DNA of 64,000 nucleotides, taken from assembly GCA_900660155.1 (NCBI GenBank), contig CABFPE010000077.1:1605780-1669779 (forward strand). Direction: 5' to 3'. How positions within the stretch are numbered: the stretch's first letter is position 1; every line of letters begins with the position of its first letter. Made by a program: the position numbers and the translations under genes. This DNA comes from Hofstenia miamia. Taxonomy: Eukaryota > Xenacoelomorpha > Acoela > Hofsteniidae. The notes beneath the pieces are model-generated. The model had not been told where the DNA came from. It did not search any database and worked only from the letters and a program-made list of their open reading frames with translations. This document shows positions 1-13,829 of the stretch, in pieces.

Positions 1-27
1 ACTGCCTAGTATGAGACCACACAAATA

Positions 28-67
<40 letters not shown>

Positions 68-75
68 ATTATAAC

Positions 76-292
76 NNNNNNNNNNNNNNNNNNNNNNNNN
101 NNNNNNNNNNNNNNNNNNNNNNNNNNNNNNNNNNNNNNNNNNNNNNNNNNNNNNNNNNNNNNNNNNNNNNNNNNNNNNNNNNNNNNNNNNNNNNNNNNNN
201 NNNNNNNNNNNNNNNNNNNNNNNNNNNNNNNNNNNNNNNNNNNNNNNNNNNNNNNNNNNNNNNNNNNNNNNNNNNNNNNNNNNNNNNNNNNN
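76..292. other. assembly gap inside a TA microsatellite
   Basis: 217 N characters flanked by TA-dinucleotide runs. The motif TATGATATTATAAC occurs on both sides, so the flanks may be the same locus sequenced twice. Confidence 0.98.
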
Positions 293-312
293 TATATATA
301 TATATATATATG

Positions 313-2346
313 ATATTATAACAGAACTGTGATGCAGGCTCAATTAAGAGAGATAAATAGATGAATTTAAGAAATATATTTATCATATGGTGCCTGATTA
401 GAATACAAAAGCACAACAATACTGTAAATACAAATTTTTTAACTGATATTATTCCTCCGTAGAAATTGGGTTTGGGATTGAATCACCAAGAATTGAAATT
501 GGAATTGAAGAATTGAATTAAATTGAAATCCCTGAGTTCGAAGCTCAAATAACTTCTTGGTTTGTATCTCGTTTCGCTGCAGGAGAAACGGTGCTCTCAA
601 CTACTATTAATTTTATTGTTTTTATTTTGTATTCCCACATATTTAATGTATTAAAGTCTATTATTATATTTATTAATATTTGTATGAAAATTGGATTTAG
701 TTTGACTTGTTGTACATGTATGTGTGTAAGTCTTTGAAAAACATTGTTTAAATTTATTAAAGTACAGACGATGCATTTGCGATTACGCCTGATACATTTA
801 ATACTGTGGATGTAATTTTGTGAATTGCATAAATTCAGGATGTATTCTTAAGGATTTAGTACATATGATCGAACGTAATCTTATTTGTTTTCCAGATTAC
901 AGGTAGCTTGCTTTTTCTCTTGTTTTAATAAGAGCAGCGTAATATTGAGTGTTTAATAGTTTCATTCACTCGGCATTTCAAAGTCCACTATTTAGATATT
1001 AAGCGACAATGCCCTGTGATTATTTGTGTACATAAACTCGTTATAGAGAAAGGGCTGAAAGTTGGCATACATTTAAATTGAAAATTTTTTATTGAAGGAA
1101 TTTATTTTTCGAAGCATTCAAAATAAATTGTTCAGTGTCCAGCATCATGATGTATTCGCAATTTACCATGGAAACGACTTTCAACAGAATGATTACCTTG
1201 AAGTGAGACAATTTTAAGCTTGAGACCTGAAACTGTTATAGCTTTGGTGGCCTCAACACTTTCAAAAGTTATACAGATCGCATTGCAAAGGTAACTTGAA
1301 TGTGAATAAATGTACGCTAAATGGTTTTAATGCACAAACGCTTTCCCCAATTGGAATTCTAAATGCAAACTTTGAAAATTAATGCCCAATACAATTTTTA
1401 AGGTCGGCTGATGAAATACAATCTAAAAAATCGCAATTTTCATAAACGTCCAATTAATATGAATTTGTATTTTGTGTAATGCTATTAACATGTTGATTAA
1501 AATTTGCTTTGGGGTAAAAAGTAATACTGAAAATTTCTATCGGTTTCAATTGAAATTTAGATGCACTAAGGATTAATCATACTTAGGGAGGGGGACAGCC
1601 GAGATTATTCTTCCTCCTTGAATTTGAATTTATATTATTAAATACATAACTGAAAACTTATTATTATATGATTTCCTATTAATATTATTCGAATTTGGGT
1701 ATATTTTGTAGTGCTCATGTTCAAATTGATTTCGGCCTATTATTGTTGATTCTGATAATTTTCCTAACATACAGACACTGTAACGAAACATTATTAATTT
1801 AGGGCTCCTGCTTTTGGAGACCTGCTTTCAGTAAAATTCTGTAGCAATGTGAAAGCATTGCAATATTTAAATTTGCCATATTCTTACCAATTATTCAATA
1901 ATTATTTTATAAAAAATTTGTTATATTGACTAGGCTACATGTATGTGAAAATTAAAACTTGTTAACAACATACTATGCAGGAAAGTTAGATTGAATATTA
2001 CTGATGAATTCGAAATATGTTACACAATGACACTTATAAAACCTATATAATCTATTTATGTTATTGTACGTATCTTCGAGGTTTCTTGCATTGCAACACT
2101 TTTTGTGCATATTGATTGTCGCATGCATCGACATTCGAATTTAAAGATGTAATTGTATAAATGATCACTTTTTACAAGGTATTATATCAACTACATATGG
2201 TAGATTTTGATTAGGCTTTAATATCTTGTATTTTTATTATTGGTCGTGTAGCTCTTGATAGTGGACTTCGATAACATGATGTCGATGTACTAGATATTTG
2301 GTTTTACTTAATAGGCCGTTAAAAGTTAAATTATTTACTGAATCGT
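313..2346. other. non-coding AT-rich DNA
   Basis: No long frame, no recognisable transposase or RNA gene on either strand. Confidence 0.7.
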
Positions 2347-2354
2347 ATTCATTG

Positions 2355-3063
2355 CAGAGTGACCGGCGGGTCAATGGGTCCCGGGTCACCGTGTCCATCA
2401 AGTAACTGTGTTTGAGCGGGTCGGTGGGTCACTAAGTCTACTGGCATTCAGTTGACCCCCGGAATTTCGGGTAGGATTCGGGTACGTGCTTAAAAAATCG
2501 GTTCGGTTTTCGGTTCCATATTCTGTATCCTATTCCAACTCTGTACCCGACCCGACTAGCGCTGATGCGCAACTCGACTCATTCAAAGAAATATTGTTAG
2601 TATAATTCACAAAAAATGTTTTAATATATAATTATCAATAATAACATTACGAAATCAATAATAAAATACAAAAATAATTGAAAATCTTTAAAAATTTTAA
2701 AATTCAAATGTTTCACTTATGAAATTATTCCTTAAATCTACTAGTGTTCTCCCATCCCAATGATTATAAATGGTCCATGATCCGACCCATATAAGAGTGA
2801 CCCACAACCCGACCTCACCAGTCTATTTTTGACCCGATCTGTGGGTCGGGTAGGACCGGGTTGACCCATTTCCCACCCTGATCACAAATATGTAAGTATC
2901 AAATGTTCTTGATAATGACTAACATCAAATTAATTCGAAAGATCAACAAAGTTTTACGTCCGTGAGTGCCGCTTGTCAATCATATGTTAACATTTAGCGC
3001 CGTCGCCGGGTCTCCTCGCCAATGGGTCACTGGGTCAAAAAATATGATCCGGCAGTCACTCTG
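2355..3063. mobile_element. hAT-like non-autonomous element, 709 bp
   Basis: Ends are imperfect inverted repeats: CAGAGTGACCGGCGGGTCA on the left, and CAGAGTGACTGCCGGATCA when the right end is reverse-complemented. The flanks are 8-bp near-identical duplications, ATTCATTG (2347-2354) and ATTCACTG (3064-3071). The interior is rich in GGGTC/GACCC and locally GC-rich, unlike its surroundings. No transposase frame. The 8-bp duplication and CAG... termini fit the hAT superfamily. Confidence 0.8.
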
Positions 3064-3071
3064 ATTCACTG

Positions 3072-5084
3072 GCTTAATATTCATGGCGTAAATTTGCGGT
3101 TTTTATATTATTAGCCCTTAAGTGCATAACTTATTTATATCAACTTTAAATAATCACATGGGTCATTTTAACCCATAATGCAAATGATAATTTATTTAAG
3201 AAAATTTAAGATAGTAAAATCGTAAATAGCGTACTGGATCAATTTGACTCTGGTTTTGCACTTAAAGATTAAGAAATGGCAATATTTTTATATTTTCTTT
3301 TTTATAGTTAATTCTGATAGTACAAGTATATATAATCAACATGTTGATCATAAAGTGTATTAATTAGTGACGGTTATTCGATTGTAAAAATTACAAATAC
3401 TTCGATTAATTACGTTTTTAATCAATACATCTTTATTTGCATTAATGCTTACTATGGATGGAACTAGTGAATGAGACGTCATTAACTTGATTTATAATGA
3501 GTCTTTGAATTTGCTTTGATATTTAAAATCTGTGGACACAGAAATATGCTTTATATAGTTGAATGTTTAATTGCCAAAAAATGGGTAGTTGAACTCGCAA
3601 AGTTTGAAATTATGTTGTATAACTTTGACCGAAATCCTTAGTGTCAGGCAATGTAATCGAGGGATGTGAGTTTGTGTATGCTTGCAAATTGTTGGAGGCA
3701 AAAGCATGGCACTTTAATATTTCAATTACGTAAATGGCATTAATTGGGCTCTTATAGATATGCAGTCAAGCATCATTTGTGAATTGTAACAATGTCACTT
3801 TCCTACATACCTATTTTTTTAAATATTATCCTTCCTAATATGACATAATAAATAAATATTTCAAACTGTCTATTTTCAAAAAGCACAGTTCTGTTGACGT
3901 TATCTTAGTTTTCAGATCTAAAAAAATTATTTTAGTTCGGGAATGTAGTTTTAAGTTCAAGCTGCCTTATTTTAATTGCTTTGTGATCAGCTTAGATGTG
4001 GTTGTACAAGAATACCGTGTAAATAGTGCCTTGCAGAACTATACAAATTTATGCTTAAAATCTTTAAGCTATTCATTTCTTATTTATTTCATTTTCAAAT
4101 AAATATATTCAAAACTACGCGTAAGTCCGAACAGGATATTCAGAGCAAGACAAGTGCAGATAAATTCCAGGGATTGCAGGACAGTTTGCTATCGAATGAC
4201 TTGCCATTCTTCAGCAGGCCTACCTAGTGAAAGACTTTTCTTGTCCTTCTATTTTATAGCAAATAAGTTTAGATCTTACTGAAACGATGAAGGCGTAGAT
4301 ACAGTATATTGTTACATAAGAAATTGACAGACGTTAGTTTCACTTATTATTTTACTTTTAGAAAACATTTGGTATACTTTTGCGCTATCTAGGGATATAT
4401 TTTTTCACCAAGCGATATAATAATAATTTATTTTAGTCGAAATTATTATTTAATTTTGCTAGTTTGGATGAAATAATATTTTGATAAAATGCTGTAAATT
4501 TAAGGACTTTTCAACCCTATGGAGAGTAAGCAATTGAAGTGGGCTAGTAGAGGGCCTAAATAGTCTAAAAATGGTACGATCCTATTAGTTGCGGGTTTGT
4601 TCAGCTACAGGTACTCCATATTTTTTTCAAAAAATCGCTGCATCTACATTAATTTGCAGCCGTTACCTTAATTATTTTTGGATTATTTGTCATTCATAGA
4701 AAAGCAAATTTGAGCGACAATCCAAGTATTTTAAGAAGAAAGATACACGTACATTAATGTAGCAATCTCTTGTTAAGCAATCTCTTGTTATATATTCTCT
4801 ACTTCGTCAATTCTCAGAATTTGCTGCACCTAAATCACTGTGCTGAATTATATTTAAAAGCCAAGTTCTTTTTACACAACATTCTCTCTGCACATTTAAT
4901 TTTTATTCCCATTTATCTTTTTTGTATAGACATCCTCTGCCAATCTACAATTCTTGTTGTGTATTTTTGTTTTTTATAAAATGTATTAATGTTAGTGCTT
5001 TCTACAATATATAGAAAAAGTGTAAAAGAAATCGCTATTAAGTACTAAGTGTTTATTATTTTATTATTACATTACTTCTCACAG
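3072..5084. other. non-coding AT-rich DNA
   Basis: Nothing recognisable; short frames only. Confidence 0.7.
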
Positions 5085-6063
5085 CTTCATGCTGGTATCC
5101 CTCTCAGCTCGGGGAACTCCCCAGTTCCCAGGGAGTCTGAGAGCTTTCATCAGGACTCTAACTGTACCTAACTATGCTGCCTTCTGTGCTACCACTGCTC
5201 CCACTTTGGTACTCCCAACTCCTCCAAGTATCTCTTATGTTTCTTAATCACTGTTCCAAGTGCTCCTACAACTACTAGGGCTACTTCAACCTTCTTCAAC
5301 CTCCACAGCCTTTCTATTTCCTCTGCGAACTCTCAATACTTGTCTATCTTCTCTTTCTCCTTGCTTTTTACATTCCTGTCCTTTGGTACTGCTATGTCTA
5401 TCACTGTTCCCAATCTTTTCTTTTTGTCTACCACTACTATGTTTGGCCTCCTTGCTTCTATTACCTTGCTTGTCTGTATGTTGAAGTCCCACAGTATCTT
5501 AACATTCTCATTCTCTGACTCCCTGTGGCTTGTGCTCATACCACTTGTCTCCTGCTTCTAACCCATGCTGCCTGCTCAAGCTATTCTTTCCTTCACTCTC
5601 AGTTCTTATCTTCCTTAACACCTTAGTGACCTCCAGTAGGGACCCCTTAGGTTGCTCTTCTCCATATTCCTTTAGCCCTAGTGCTTCTGCTTCTACAGTT
5701 TCCTCTACACTTAGCAGTCTTTTAAGTTGAATGCTCTCTCTGCTGCTAGTATCTTCCTTGTCTCCCTGTCTAATTCCCTCAGTTCATTCTTGGTCCACCC
5801 AACTATTCCTGCTGAATATCTCAACACCGGTATCGCCCATGTATTAATTGCCTTTATACTATTCTGCTCATTTAATGCTGACTTCTGTAGTACTTTCTTA
5901 CTCTCCTCTTGTATTCTTTTCTTAACCTCGTCTTAATTTCCTCATGATCTATTCTATCTTTCTCTATCACACCTAAGTACTTATACCCGTCTTTGACTTC
6001 CTCAATCTCATCCCCACTGCTCGTCCTCAAACCATCTCCATCTATGCACTTGCCTCTGCTCAC
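5085..6063 (-). pseudogene. C-terminal remnant of a non-LTR retrotransposon with a restriction-like endonuclease-type tail
   Basis: The minus strand reads GYKYLGVIEKDRIDHEEIK and then RLRKEYKRRVRK, the segment after the reverse transcriptase. In broken frames it continues AINTWAIPVLRYSAGIVGWT, ILWDFNIQTSKVIEARRPNI, GTVIDIAVPKDRNV and VALVVVGALGTVIKK. The RRPNIVVVDKKK...IDIAVP stretch resembles a PD-D-K type nuclease core found in some RLE-bearing LINEs. Several frameshifts and stops; dead copy. Confidence 0.75.
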
Positions 6064-6239
6064 TTGTTATTATTATTATATTAATATTTATTAAACTAAA
6101 TATTTTACAAGGATTGAAATGAAATTATATATTAGTACCATAAAAATTAACAGCAATGTTTTAAAATTACAAATAAATTGATAAAATAAAAAGTAGATAT
6201 TGAAGCTAATAATGAGCAAACTGTTATAAATTAATTTCT

Positions 6240-7330
6240 TGTGGAACTTGATAAGTACCTTTCAAGACGAAAGTGACCAGAAAGACTTCATCCTGAACGA
6301 GGAAGACGATCGGGAATTAAATCATTGAGATTATGGGATTTTGAGATCAATTCATTGAAAAGCTTCATTGCCAAGTGAATTCTTCTATATTTTATAATAA
6401 TTTGTGATTCTCTACAATCAGCCATCATTTTAAAAACCCGATTAATTATCCTCTGGAGTTTACAGTCGGGAGAGATAGGGAGCACCACATAAAGTTGAGA
6501 TCCATAGTCAATTATTGACAAAACTAGAGATGAAAAAATTGTATGTAAAAAAGTTGCTATTTGTGTAATTTCTGAGTTGTCTAAGACAAAATAAATTATG
6601 CTAAGCTTTTTTACATGCTTCCTCAACACGTTCTTTCCATTTAAGTTTCGAGGTTAACGTAACTCCTAGAAGCTTTTAGCTTATAACAATTGGAGCTGAT
6701 GAGGGCAGATCAATTTCACAACTTCCAAATAGCACTTGCCATGATTTGTTAAAGTTAATCCTAACCATCTTCTTTGTGGCCCAACTTTCGATGTTACCAA
6801 ATTCAAACGAAATTTCGGGTGCATTCTTAGGAATAGGAATAATGAAGCTGATGTATATAAGGATAATGCTAATTCCTTTATAAAATCTAAGTCCCTTTAA
6901 TTCATTCTAGTTTTTCTGCAAGAATAGAATTAGTAACTTATTTTTTCAGTTAGTTAAATTTCAGGGTAGCTTTAAGCAACAAATTCCATTATCGTAGTGC
7001 AGTGCTTATTAAAAATACTTGCATCTAATAACTATATTATATAGTGCAAAACATTTTTTAAAAAATTTGACTTGATATTATTTGAAGAAATGAAATATCT
7101 GCAATGAATCCTACAGTTGTTTTCTTCGTTTCTTATCGCCTTTTGAGAGCTTCATCCAAATATAATAAATGACATCATCGTTTACTGCAATAGTTTTTAG
7201 ATTATACTTTACGTTCTGATTTAAGTCATTAATATTCACATAGAATAGCAAATCATGTAACATTGAGTCCTGAGGTACTCCTGAATTCACAGCATCAGTG
7301 CCTGGATTCTAATACAACGGGCAGCACGGA
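6240..7330 (-). pseudogene. non-LTR reverse transcriptase remnant (jockey/CR1-like)
   Basis: In minus-strand order: SGVPQDSMLHDLLFYVNIND near 7290-7230 matches the RT GxPQGSxLxPLLFxxYINDL motif, and a decayed YADD-type motif follows (VNDD). Then come LGVTLTSKLKWKERVEEACK and the thumb-like region at 6288-6629 (SLVLSIIDYGSQLY). Frameshifts separate the parts. The 5' half of the element is absent here. Confidence 0.75.
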
Positions 7331-8440
7331 ATAAGCATGGCTCAGTTGCAACAATAATTAAATTATAAATCAGGAGCTCAATTTTTACTTTTAAATAGGT
7401 AGTTATGGATTTATTCAATGAGGCAGCTAAATTTTTTCACTATGAGTAGTTATCAATAATGATGAGAGTAGGCTAGAAGCTTTTACAACCATCTTTTCTG
7501 ATGTTTTTGTCAACATGATTCAGAGGAGGGGGTGAGTAACTCTTTATTTTATTCATAGCTCCTGGAATTAATGTCCGCTGATTAAAATTTTTGTGACTTT
7601 TAATATTTAAGTATTAAGCAATGTGAACTTCCAAAAATATAACAATTTTGTGCTAAAATCTTGCTACTAGAAATGGCTATCAATTTCTGGAAGGTCGCGA
7701 AAATTATGATGACTTCAAGTAATTTCGGCCTATTTCTGTACAATTAACCCATAGAGCTACCCCTGTGTGGATTATAACATCAAAAAACTAATGCAACTGC
7801 CTTCTCATTTTAAGGAAAAATCGCTATTTTTTCTGACATTTGCAAAAAAATGCTGACGTTATCACAGGAATATGAAGATTGCACAAGAAATTGAAATTTC
7901 ACATCATGGTCTAGCTATATCCCCAATATTAGCTAGAAAGATAATAGGGGTGAGTTTTACCCACCTCTTGAATAAGGGGTCCTCCACCAGAATAAGGTTA
8001 ATCATACAATCGAATACTTGTAAGGTCTACTTATATTGCGTGAAATTTGGATTTAGAACTATGTCAAAACTTGAATTGTGAGTTGGAAATTCTAATTTTA
8101 ATTGAAAGCTTGGACTAGGATCTCTTTTACTGCTGCACTTTGTAATCCTTCTGTTTACTAACTAATGCTGCATAGTAAGCATTTTTAAAATGTGAATTTT
8201 TAACAATTTCTAGGAAAAGAAACCAAGCCAAACATAAATATTGAATCTATAAATAGAATACAAATTAAATTGAATTCTCGCTAACCATGATCTACTAAAT
8301 ATTTAGTAGGTCAAGTTCTTACCCTTGGAAACAGTCTTCATTAATTGAGTGTGGGAATGAAAGAACTAAGACAAAATTAATTTCACAAGGAAAATCAGAT
8401 AAAGTGCAATTGATTTATGAAACAAAATTTATCTAAAATT
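7331..8440. other. non-coding DNA
   Basis: No supported feature. One 69-codon frame at 7872-8081 has no recognisable motif. Confidence 0.6.
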
Positions 8441-9300
8441 CAGGATTTCCCTATTCTTGACTTTGGATGCCATGCTATACTTTTAGATGAACACTGCATT
8501 TCACTCATTTTCTGTTGAGCAATATATGAGCTATGATTGCAGGAAATATGTTTTTGGTGACTTCAAGAAATTGACTATTTCTTGCATCCCTTGTAATTAC
8601 TATTATAAAACTATATTAGATATTCTAGTTTCAATAAATCTTAATCGAATAGTTCATCAAAAAACTCATATTCAAGGGAATATTTATGATTTAATATTCA
8701 CTAATGACAAAAATTTAGAAATCAGTTTTACAAAAAATTCTATTGAATTTACAGACCATTACTCTATTATCGAAGAAACAAATTTTGTTTGTTTCATTTT
8801 AAATCATTTTGAAAGTTGTACAAACAATAATACAACATCATTTAAATCAATTTTCTCTAAAGGTATTGAACTATTTATTTTTGATATTGATTATTATATT
8901 TCTGATTGGTACAACTCTATAGAAATGATTGTAAATTCCAATTGCTTCAGTAAAACGAGAAAAAGGGGCAATATTACCAAGTTATTATTCTTCTCATACA
9001 GTCAATTTATACAATAAATGCAAAAGTTGTCATAAAAGGCATGAAAAATATAAAACTAAGACAAACTACGTAAAACTGTGTCGATTTCAAAAACTCTATT
9101 GAAAGTTAAAATTCGAACAATTTGATGCTTTGCAAAGAATGATGTTAACTCGTGCTGTCGATTCTAAATTTATTTATAAGTCTGCAAAAATGCAATTTCC
9201 AAGTATATGGAATAACGAAACAGTTAATAATAGCTTAGACGTAGGAAATTTATTTAATAGATGTTTTGAATCTATTAAAAATTCACAAAATTCGATCTAA
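8441..9300 (+). pseudogene. LINE endonuclease to pre-RT remnant
   Basis: The frame at 8487-9017 contains GDFKKL (GDFN motif) and IVHQKTHIQGNIYDLIFTND, then FTDHYSI (SDHxxI motif), as in APE endonucleases of jockey/CR1 LINEs. The following sequence, after a frameshift, continues into the linker that precedes the RT (FDALQRMMLTRAVDSKFIYK). Strand is opposite to the RT remnant at 6240-7330, so the two are not parts of one uninterrupted element. Confidence 0.65.
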
Positions 9301-10299
9301 TTTAAAATAAAGTCAACCTTATATATTTGATATTTGATTCGTAATGAATTTTTGAATGTTCTAATGCCATGGTATGCAAATCAAGCAAATATATTAAGTT
9401 TTTTAAATTTTCAAAAGTGATGTATTTGGTGGATAAATTGGAAAAGCAAATATGCATCTTCACTTCAAACCTCAAATATATTACCAATATCCCTAAGAAT
9501 TCAGTTAAATGATGTCTACTGCTTGATAGATCTTCTTTAGAATGCTGATTTCAATACATTACAAAACACATCTTTTCATTATTCTTCTAAATTTAGAGGC
9601 AAGAGTTATTTCTGTTAAAAAGAACGACTAAAGTTAAAACTGATGATGATTTTTTTCATAGATAATGTAGACTGGCAAATTATTTATGTTGTAAACAACA
9701 TCAATATTAATAAAAATAACTATTCATCATCAGTTCAATGAGTTTTTAAATAATCATTATGCTGAAACTCCAACTTGCAAAAGATATTTTTATTGTTTCT
9801 GCTCTCATTGTATTGCAATGGCTATAAAATTTTATTTACATAGCTATGTAACTCTTTTGATGGCATAATAAATCTTCCTATTATTAATATTAATATTAAA
9901 TACTTAAAAATGAATTTCAATAATTCCTAAGTATTAATTGAGCATTTTCAAATGAATGCCGACCTAATTATTTATCAAATTAGAGGCAAAAATGCTATTT
10001 GTTTACGTATATATACAGTATACGAAATATATGTTGGAACCCTTATGTATTTTGTTCATAATTGGTATTTTACTGAGGGCAGAAACAAAATATACAAAGT
10101 ACATGCCATTTAACTATGGTTTAGAACTTAATGAATATAATAGTTGGAACTCACTGAAGAAATGTATATAACTTGTTGTAAGAATTGACAAATTAAAAAC
10201 TGAACATAGATAAGCCTGATTAAAGCATGGTGTTTGATATGATTGTATTCAGCTTTTAAAACAGCTTGAAGCCTTCGAATATGAAAAAAAATTTCTTAA

Positions 10300-10650
10300 T
10301 GAAAGCATCTGAAATTGAATACCAAATTGACCTTCCAAAGTTCTTTTAGATTTCGTGGATGCCTCTTCAGCAATTCAGCTTTCATCTTAGCCCACAATTA
10401 TTCAATTAAAATTAAATCAGGCATCTGAACTGGTCACTCAGAATGAAGAGGCAACCTAATGCCTTGTATAAACTGTAAAAGCCTTGCAGTGTTCTCTGAT
10501 TGATAGGATGACCTTTTGTTCAAGGATGGGAATTTAGTTTACACCATTAAGATTTCTTCCCCCCTTAACAAGTTTCGAGTACTATCACTCTTGATGACTC
10601 TCAAACCATTAATGAACCACCACCAAACTTGATTGTGTTCTTGGTATATT
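10300..10650 (-). pseudogene. Tc1-like transposase remnant
   Basis: The minus strand gives TIKFGGGSLMV, the Tc1 hallmark (HGGGSIMVWG). Then, in broken frames, it gives HSEWPVQMPDLILIE followed by KMKAELLKRHPRNLKELW, matching WPxQSPDLNPIExLWxxLKxxVxxRxPxxLxEL. Many stops. ATGTTGGAACC occurs inverted near 10030 and 11290 and might mark decayed terminal repeats. Confidence 0.75.
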
Positions 10651-11299
10651 AATTGTTAAAACGAGATTTAGCTGTGGAAGGAAGTCTAACACATATTTCT
10701 TCCTTACTATAGATCTAAATATTTTCTTCCTTAAAAAATATTGTGTTAAAATTCTATCATCGAGAAGTGACACTGATGTTTTGTAAAATGAAGTAATTTG
10801 TTTTGCTCTGATTCACTTAAAAATGCTTGATTTGCTGCCAACCTACCCTACAGACCAAATATATTTTAAAAAATTTTGCATTGGACGCAGGGTGCCTAAA
10901 TTATACAGGTCCCTTTGACTGAACACATCTTACAGATCAGCTCCACTTTGAGTAAAGTTTGTGGGTATTAATGTGGGGTTGGGCTTTAGACTGCCGAACT
11001 AAGTGTCTGTGCGGCAGGAGTAACTTTTCGAAGGCAAACTGTTCGTTTCTTGGTGAAAGACGCTTTTCTAATTTGTAGATACTAATTGTTCGCAATACAG
11101 AACTTTTAATATAGTCAAATCACACGATATTTTGTTATGGGTCTTATCTTACCTTTTCAAGTGAATCATAAGCTCTCACTTCTCAGTGAAGTATTGTTTA
11201 CCTGGAGTTACACTAATAAATTGTAGCAATAGTGAAATTAACACTAATAGAATAGATTTAAATAATTTCTGTCAAAGGTTCCAACATTTAATTCAAGGT

Positions 11300-13083
11300 G
11301 CAGATGAATATAATGTCAATAAAGAGCCTGCAATTCAAGATTTACTGCATAATTGAAAAAAATTGTTAGTATTTTGACTACATTGCGACTTCAATTGGCT
11401 GCATTAAAGTCATAAGGCATTTATGTTTGCAACTTTGCAAACGCCACAATTTACGCATTTTGAGCATTGATTCCAACATAAATTAGCATACTGGATATTG
11501 AAATATTATAATACAATACAAATACGTGCATGTGAATTAAAACTTAAGATTAACATCTTAACCCACTTCAAACAGCGAATTCATATACAACCGCTATTTA
11601 AATAGTACATTTATATATTCGTATAAGTTGATATGGATTTGTTTTTTCGTTTATTCTGACATAATCCATCCCCTGATTAACTCTCAACACTAATTTATAT
11701 GTTTTAGTTTTGTTTTTCTGCTTGAAACTTAATTTAGTAAACAAAAATTCTGTGGCAAGCAAATATTTAATTATAAGGCTATTTGATTGGAATTAGAAAT
11801 GACTTTTGCGCTAATTAATGTATCCAAACCCTAACTAATAAACCATCAATAATTAAATCATAAATATAAAACTGAATTGTTGAAACTTATCAACATGGCA
11901 AAAACCATCTTACGATCACATACAACAGCTTGGGCTTTAAATCTATATGTCATAAGATTTTCTAAACATGATTTTACTCTTATTTTACATGAAATATTTT
12001 ACAAACATGTGTGTATAATGTCCAAAAGGTCGTATACGGCAGCAATTTTGAACTTTTGATAGGAATGTGTGCAGACCTTAAGAACAAGAGAAAATATTAT
12101 TTATTATAATGTGAGATTATGTTAATGATTTTGAAAAAATTGGATAAAAATTACAAACTTGGTCATATATGGGTTAAATCATGAAATTTCTGCAACCGGA
12201 TGTACGTTATATTCTAGCTCATGTTAAATTTTAATATCTTGTTGTCCTTAAACATAAAAGTCAATTTTAGAAATAATTAATACCGTAACTTTTTAGTACA
12301 AGGAGACAACAAAGCCATAGTTAATTAAATCTGCTAATAACTAGAAATTTGTAGATGGAAATGGTAGTTTAGTACAATTATGCTAGCTTAGAACTTGAAT
12401 TTTTATATCCTGATATATTAAATATTCATTGTTCTTAGTCCTAAAATCCAATTTTGTGATGCCGTAGAAATAGGTTTTTAATGCCTTCTGAGGGAATACG
12501 TCCTATGATGTCAATTAAACTTTCTAACAAAGAAATTAACACTGTACGAAAGTTATTATGCAAACGAAGTTTAATGTTGATAACTAATCATCATTAATTA
12601 CTAGTTTTCGATGTCTTACTGATAATATTTTGGATTATTATCCAATTTAGATTATTCATGGATTGCTATCTTTAAGAAAATAGCAATTCAGATCAATGTA
12701 GCTTACTCAAATGCCTATCCGGATGATAGTTGAAGAGACCTAATGAACTATATCTTTAATGCTTCCTCTACCTGTACTACATAGTGTAAGTATATATTAA
12801 AACTTGATTCGAAGATGACAATTCTACAAAGAATCATTGTATACTATCTATTCTGATAATGCTCATTAAACATAATTTAAAATATTTATTTAACTGTTCC
12901 TACATTATTAAAAGTAATATACAAATTTTAATTTACAAAATTAAAAAAGTATAAATAAATTTAATACTATATATTGAAGAGCTTTCACTTATGATTTCGA
13001 TTAAAGAAACATTTGTGGGAGTACAATTTTGAATTAGAACATAATTGCAAATCTTTCCAATATTATAAATAAAGCGATGGATT
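11300..13083. other. non-coding DNA
   Basis: Includes the probable 3'UTR of the unknown minus-strand exon just below 13084. Otherwise nothing recognisable. Confidence 0.55.
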
Positions 13084-13825
13084 TCAAACAAAGCATGGTT
13101 GAATCTTTCCGATGAAAGGCTCCATAGACAGATTTTCTACAAATGTTGTTCCTGGAAAATTTATCGATGCAAAATTCACTTGACTGCTTCCAAGAAGAAA
13201 TGTCTCAATCACTTCAGAATACGACTTTATTTTAAAGAAATCGTTTGCTACGGTTCTCATAAACCTTGAAAGTGACTGAGCGCTTTTGTAAACGACGATA
13301 AATGTAATGCCTCCCAAATTGTTATTCTTAAAGAAGAACATTGTCACAGCTAAATTTCCATATGAAATATAGATCTGTGAAAGGATATTCTCAACTAGTG
13401 CAACTGCATTATTGCAAGTATAACAGTGAATTCGACTATAAAGGCAGTAGTACCTTGTGTTGTTGTATAACTGATAACGGAGGAAGTTCGAAAGCATTTT
13501 ACCCGAGTAGTTCAAAAAAAATTTTGTATCTTTGAGAGGCATGGATATTATGTGTTGCAGGCTTTCTTTATTCAAGGGATGTAAAACTCCACGACATACG
13601 ATCTCTGATTTGAACTTTGATATTTTGGCAGGTGATGTAAGACATGTACTCAAAAACTCAACTGCAGATTTATATTTAGTCTTATAACGATGCTTTGTAA
13701 AGGTTTCAAGCCTGATTTTAAAGATCCAAATGAGAATTATGTAATCTTCATCACGAGGATGTCTAGAGAAGCACAGTATGACATATGGTGTGGGACCATT
13801 AAGAGATTGGATTTTGTTGAAATAA
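13084..13825 (-). CDS. terminal exon of an unrecognised gene (246 residues plus stop)
   Basis: Open from an acceptor (CTTTTAG|T) at 13826-13827 to a stop at 13084. The first base completes a split codon. It reads FNKIQSLNGPTPYVILCFSR at its start and ends GKIQPCFV. It is too long and too varied in composition to be a chance frame in DNA this AT-rich, and I see no transposase or reverse-transcriptase motif. Cysteine, aromatic residues and hydrophobic strands suggest a folded domain. No convincing upstream exon could be joined in phase, so the rest of the gene is unknown. I do not recognise the family. Confidence 0.5.
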
Positions 13826-13829
13826 CTAA

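Noticed and set aside
523-560. GAGTTCGAAGCTC as a tRNA B box
   Set aside because: No A box, acceptor stem or tRNA fold around it; simply a short palindrome.
4770-4979. 69-codon hydrophobic frame
   Set aside because: AT-driven chance frame without context.
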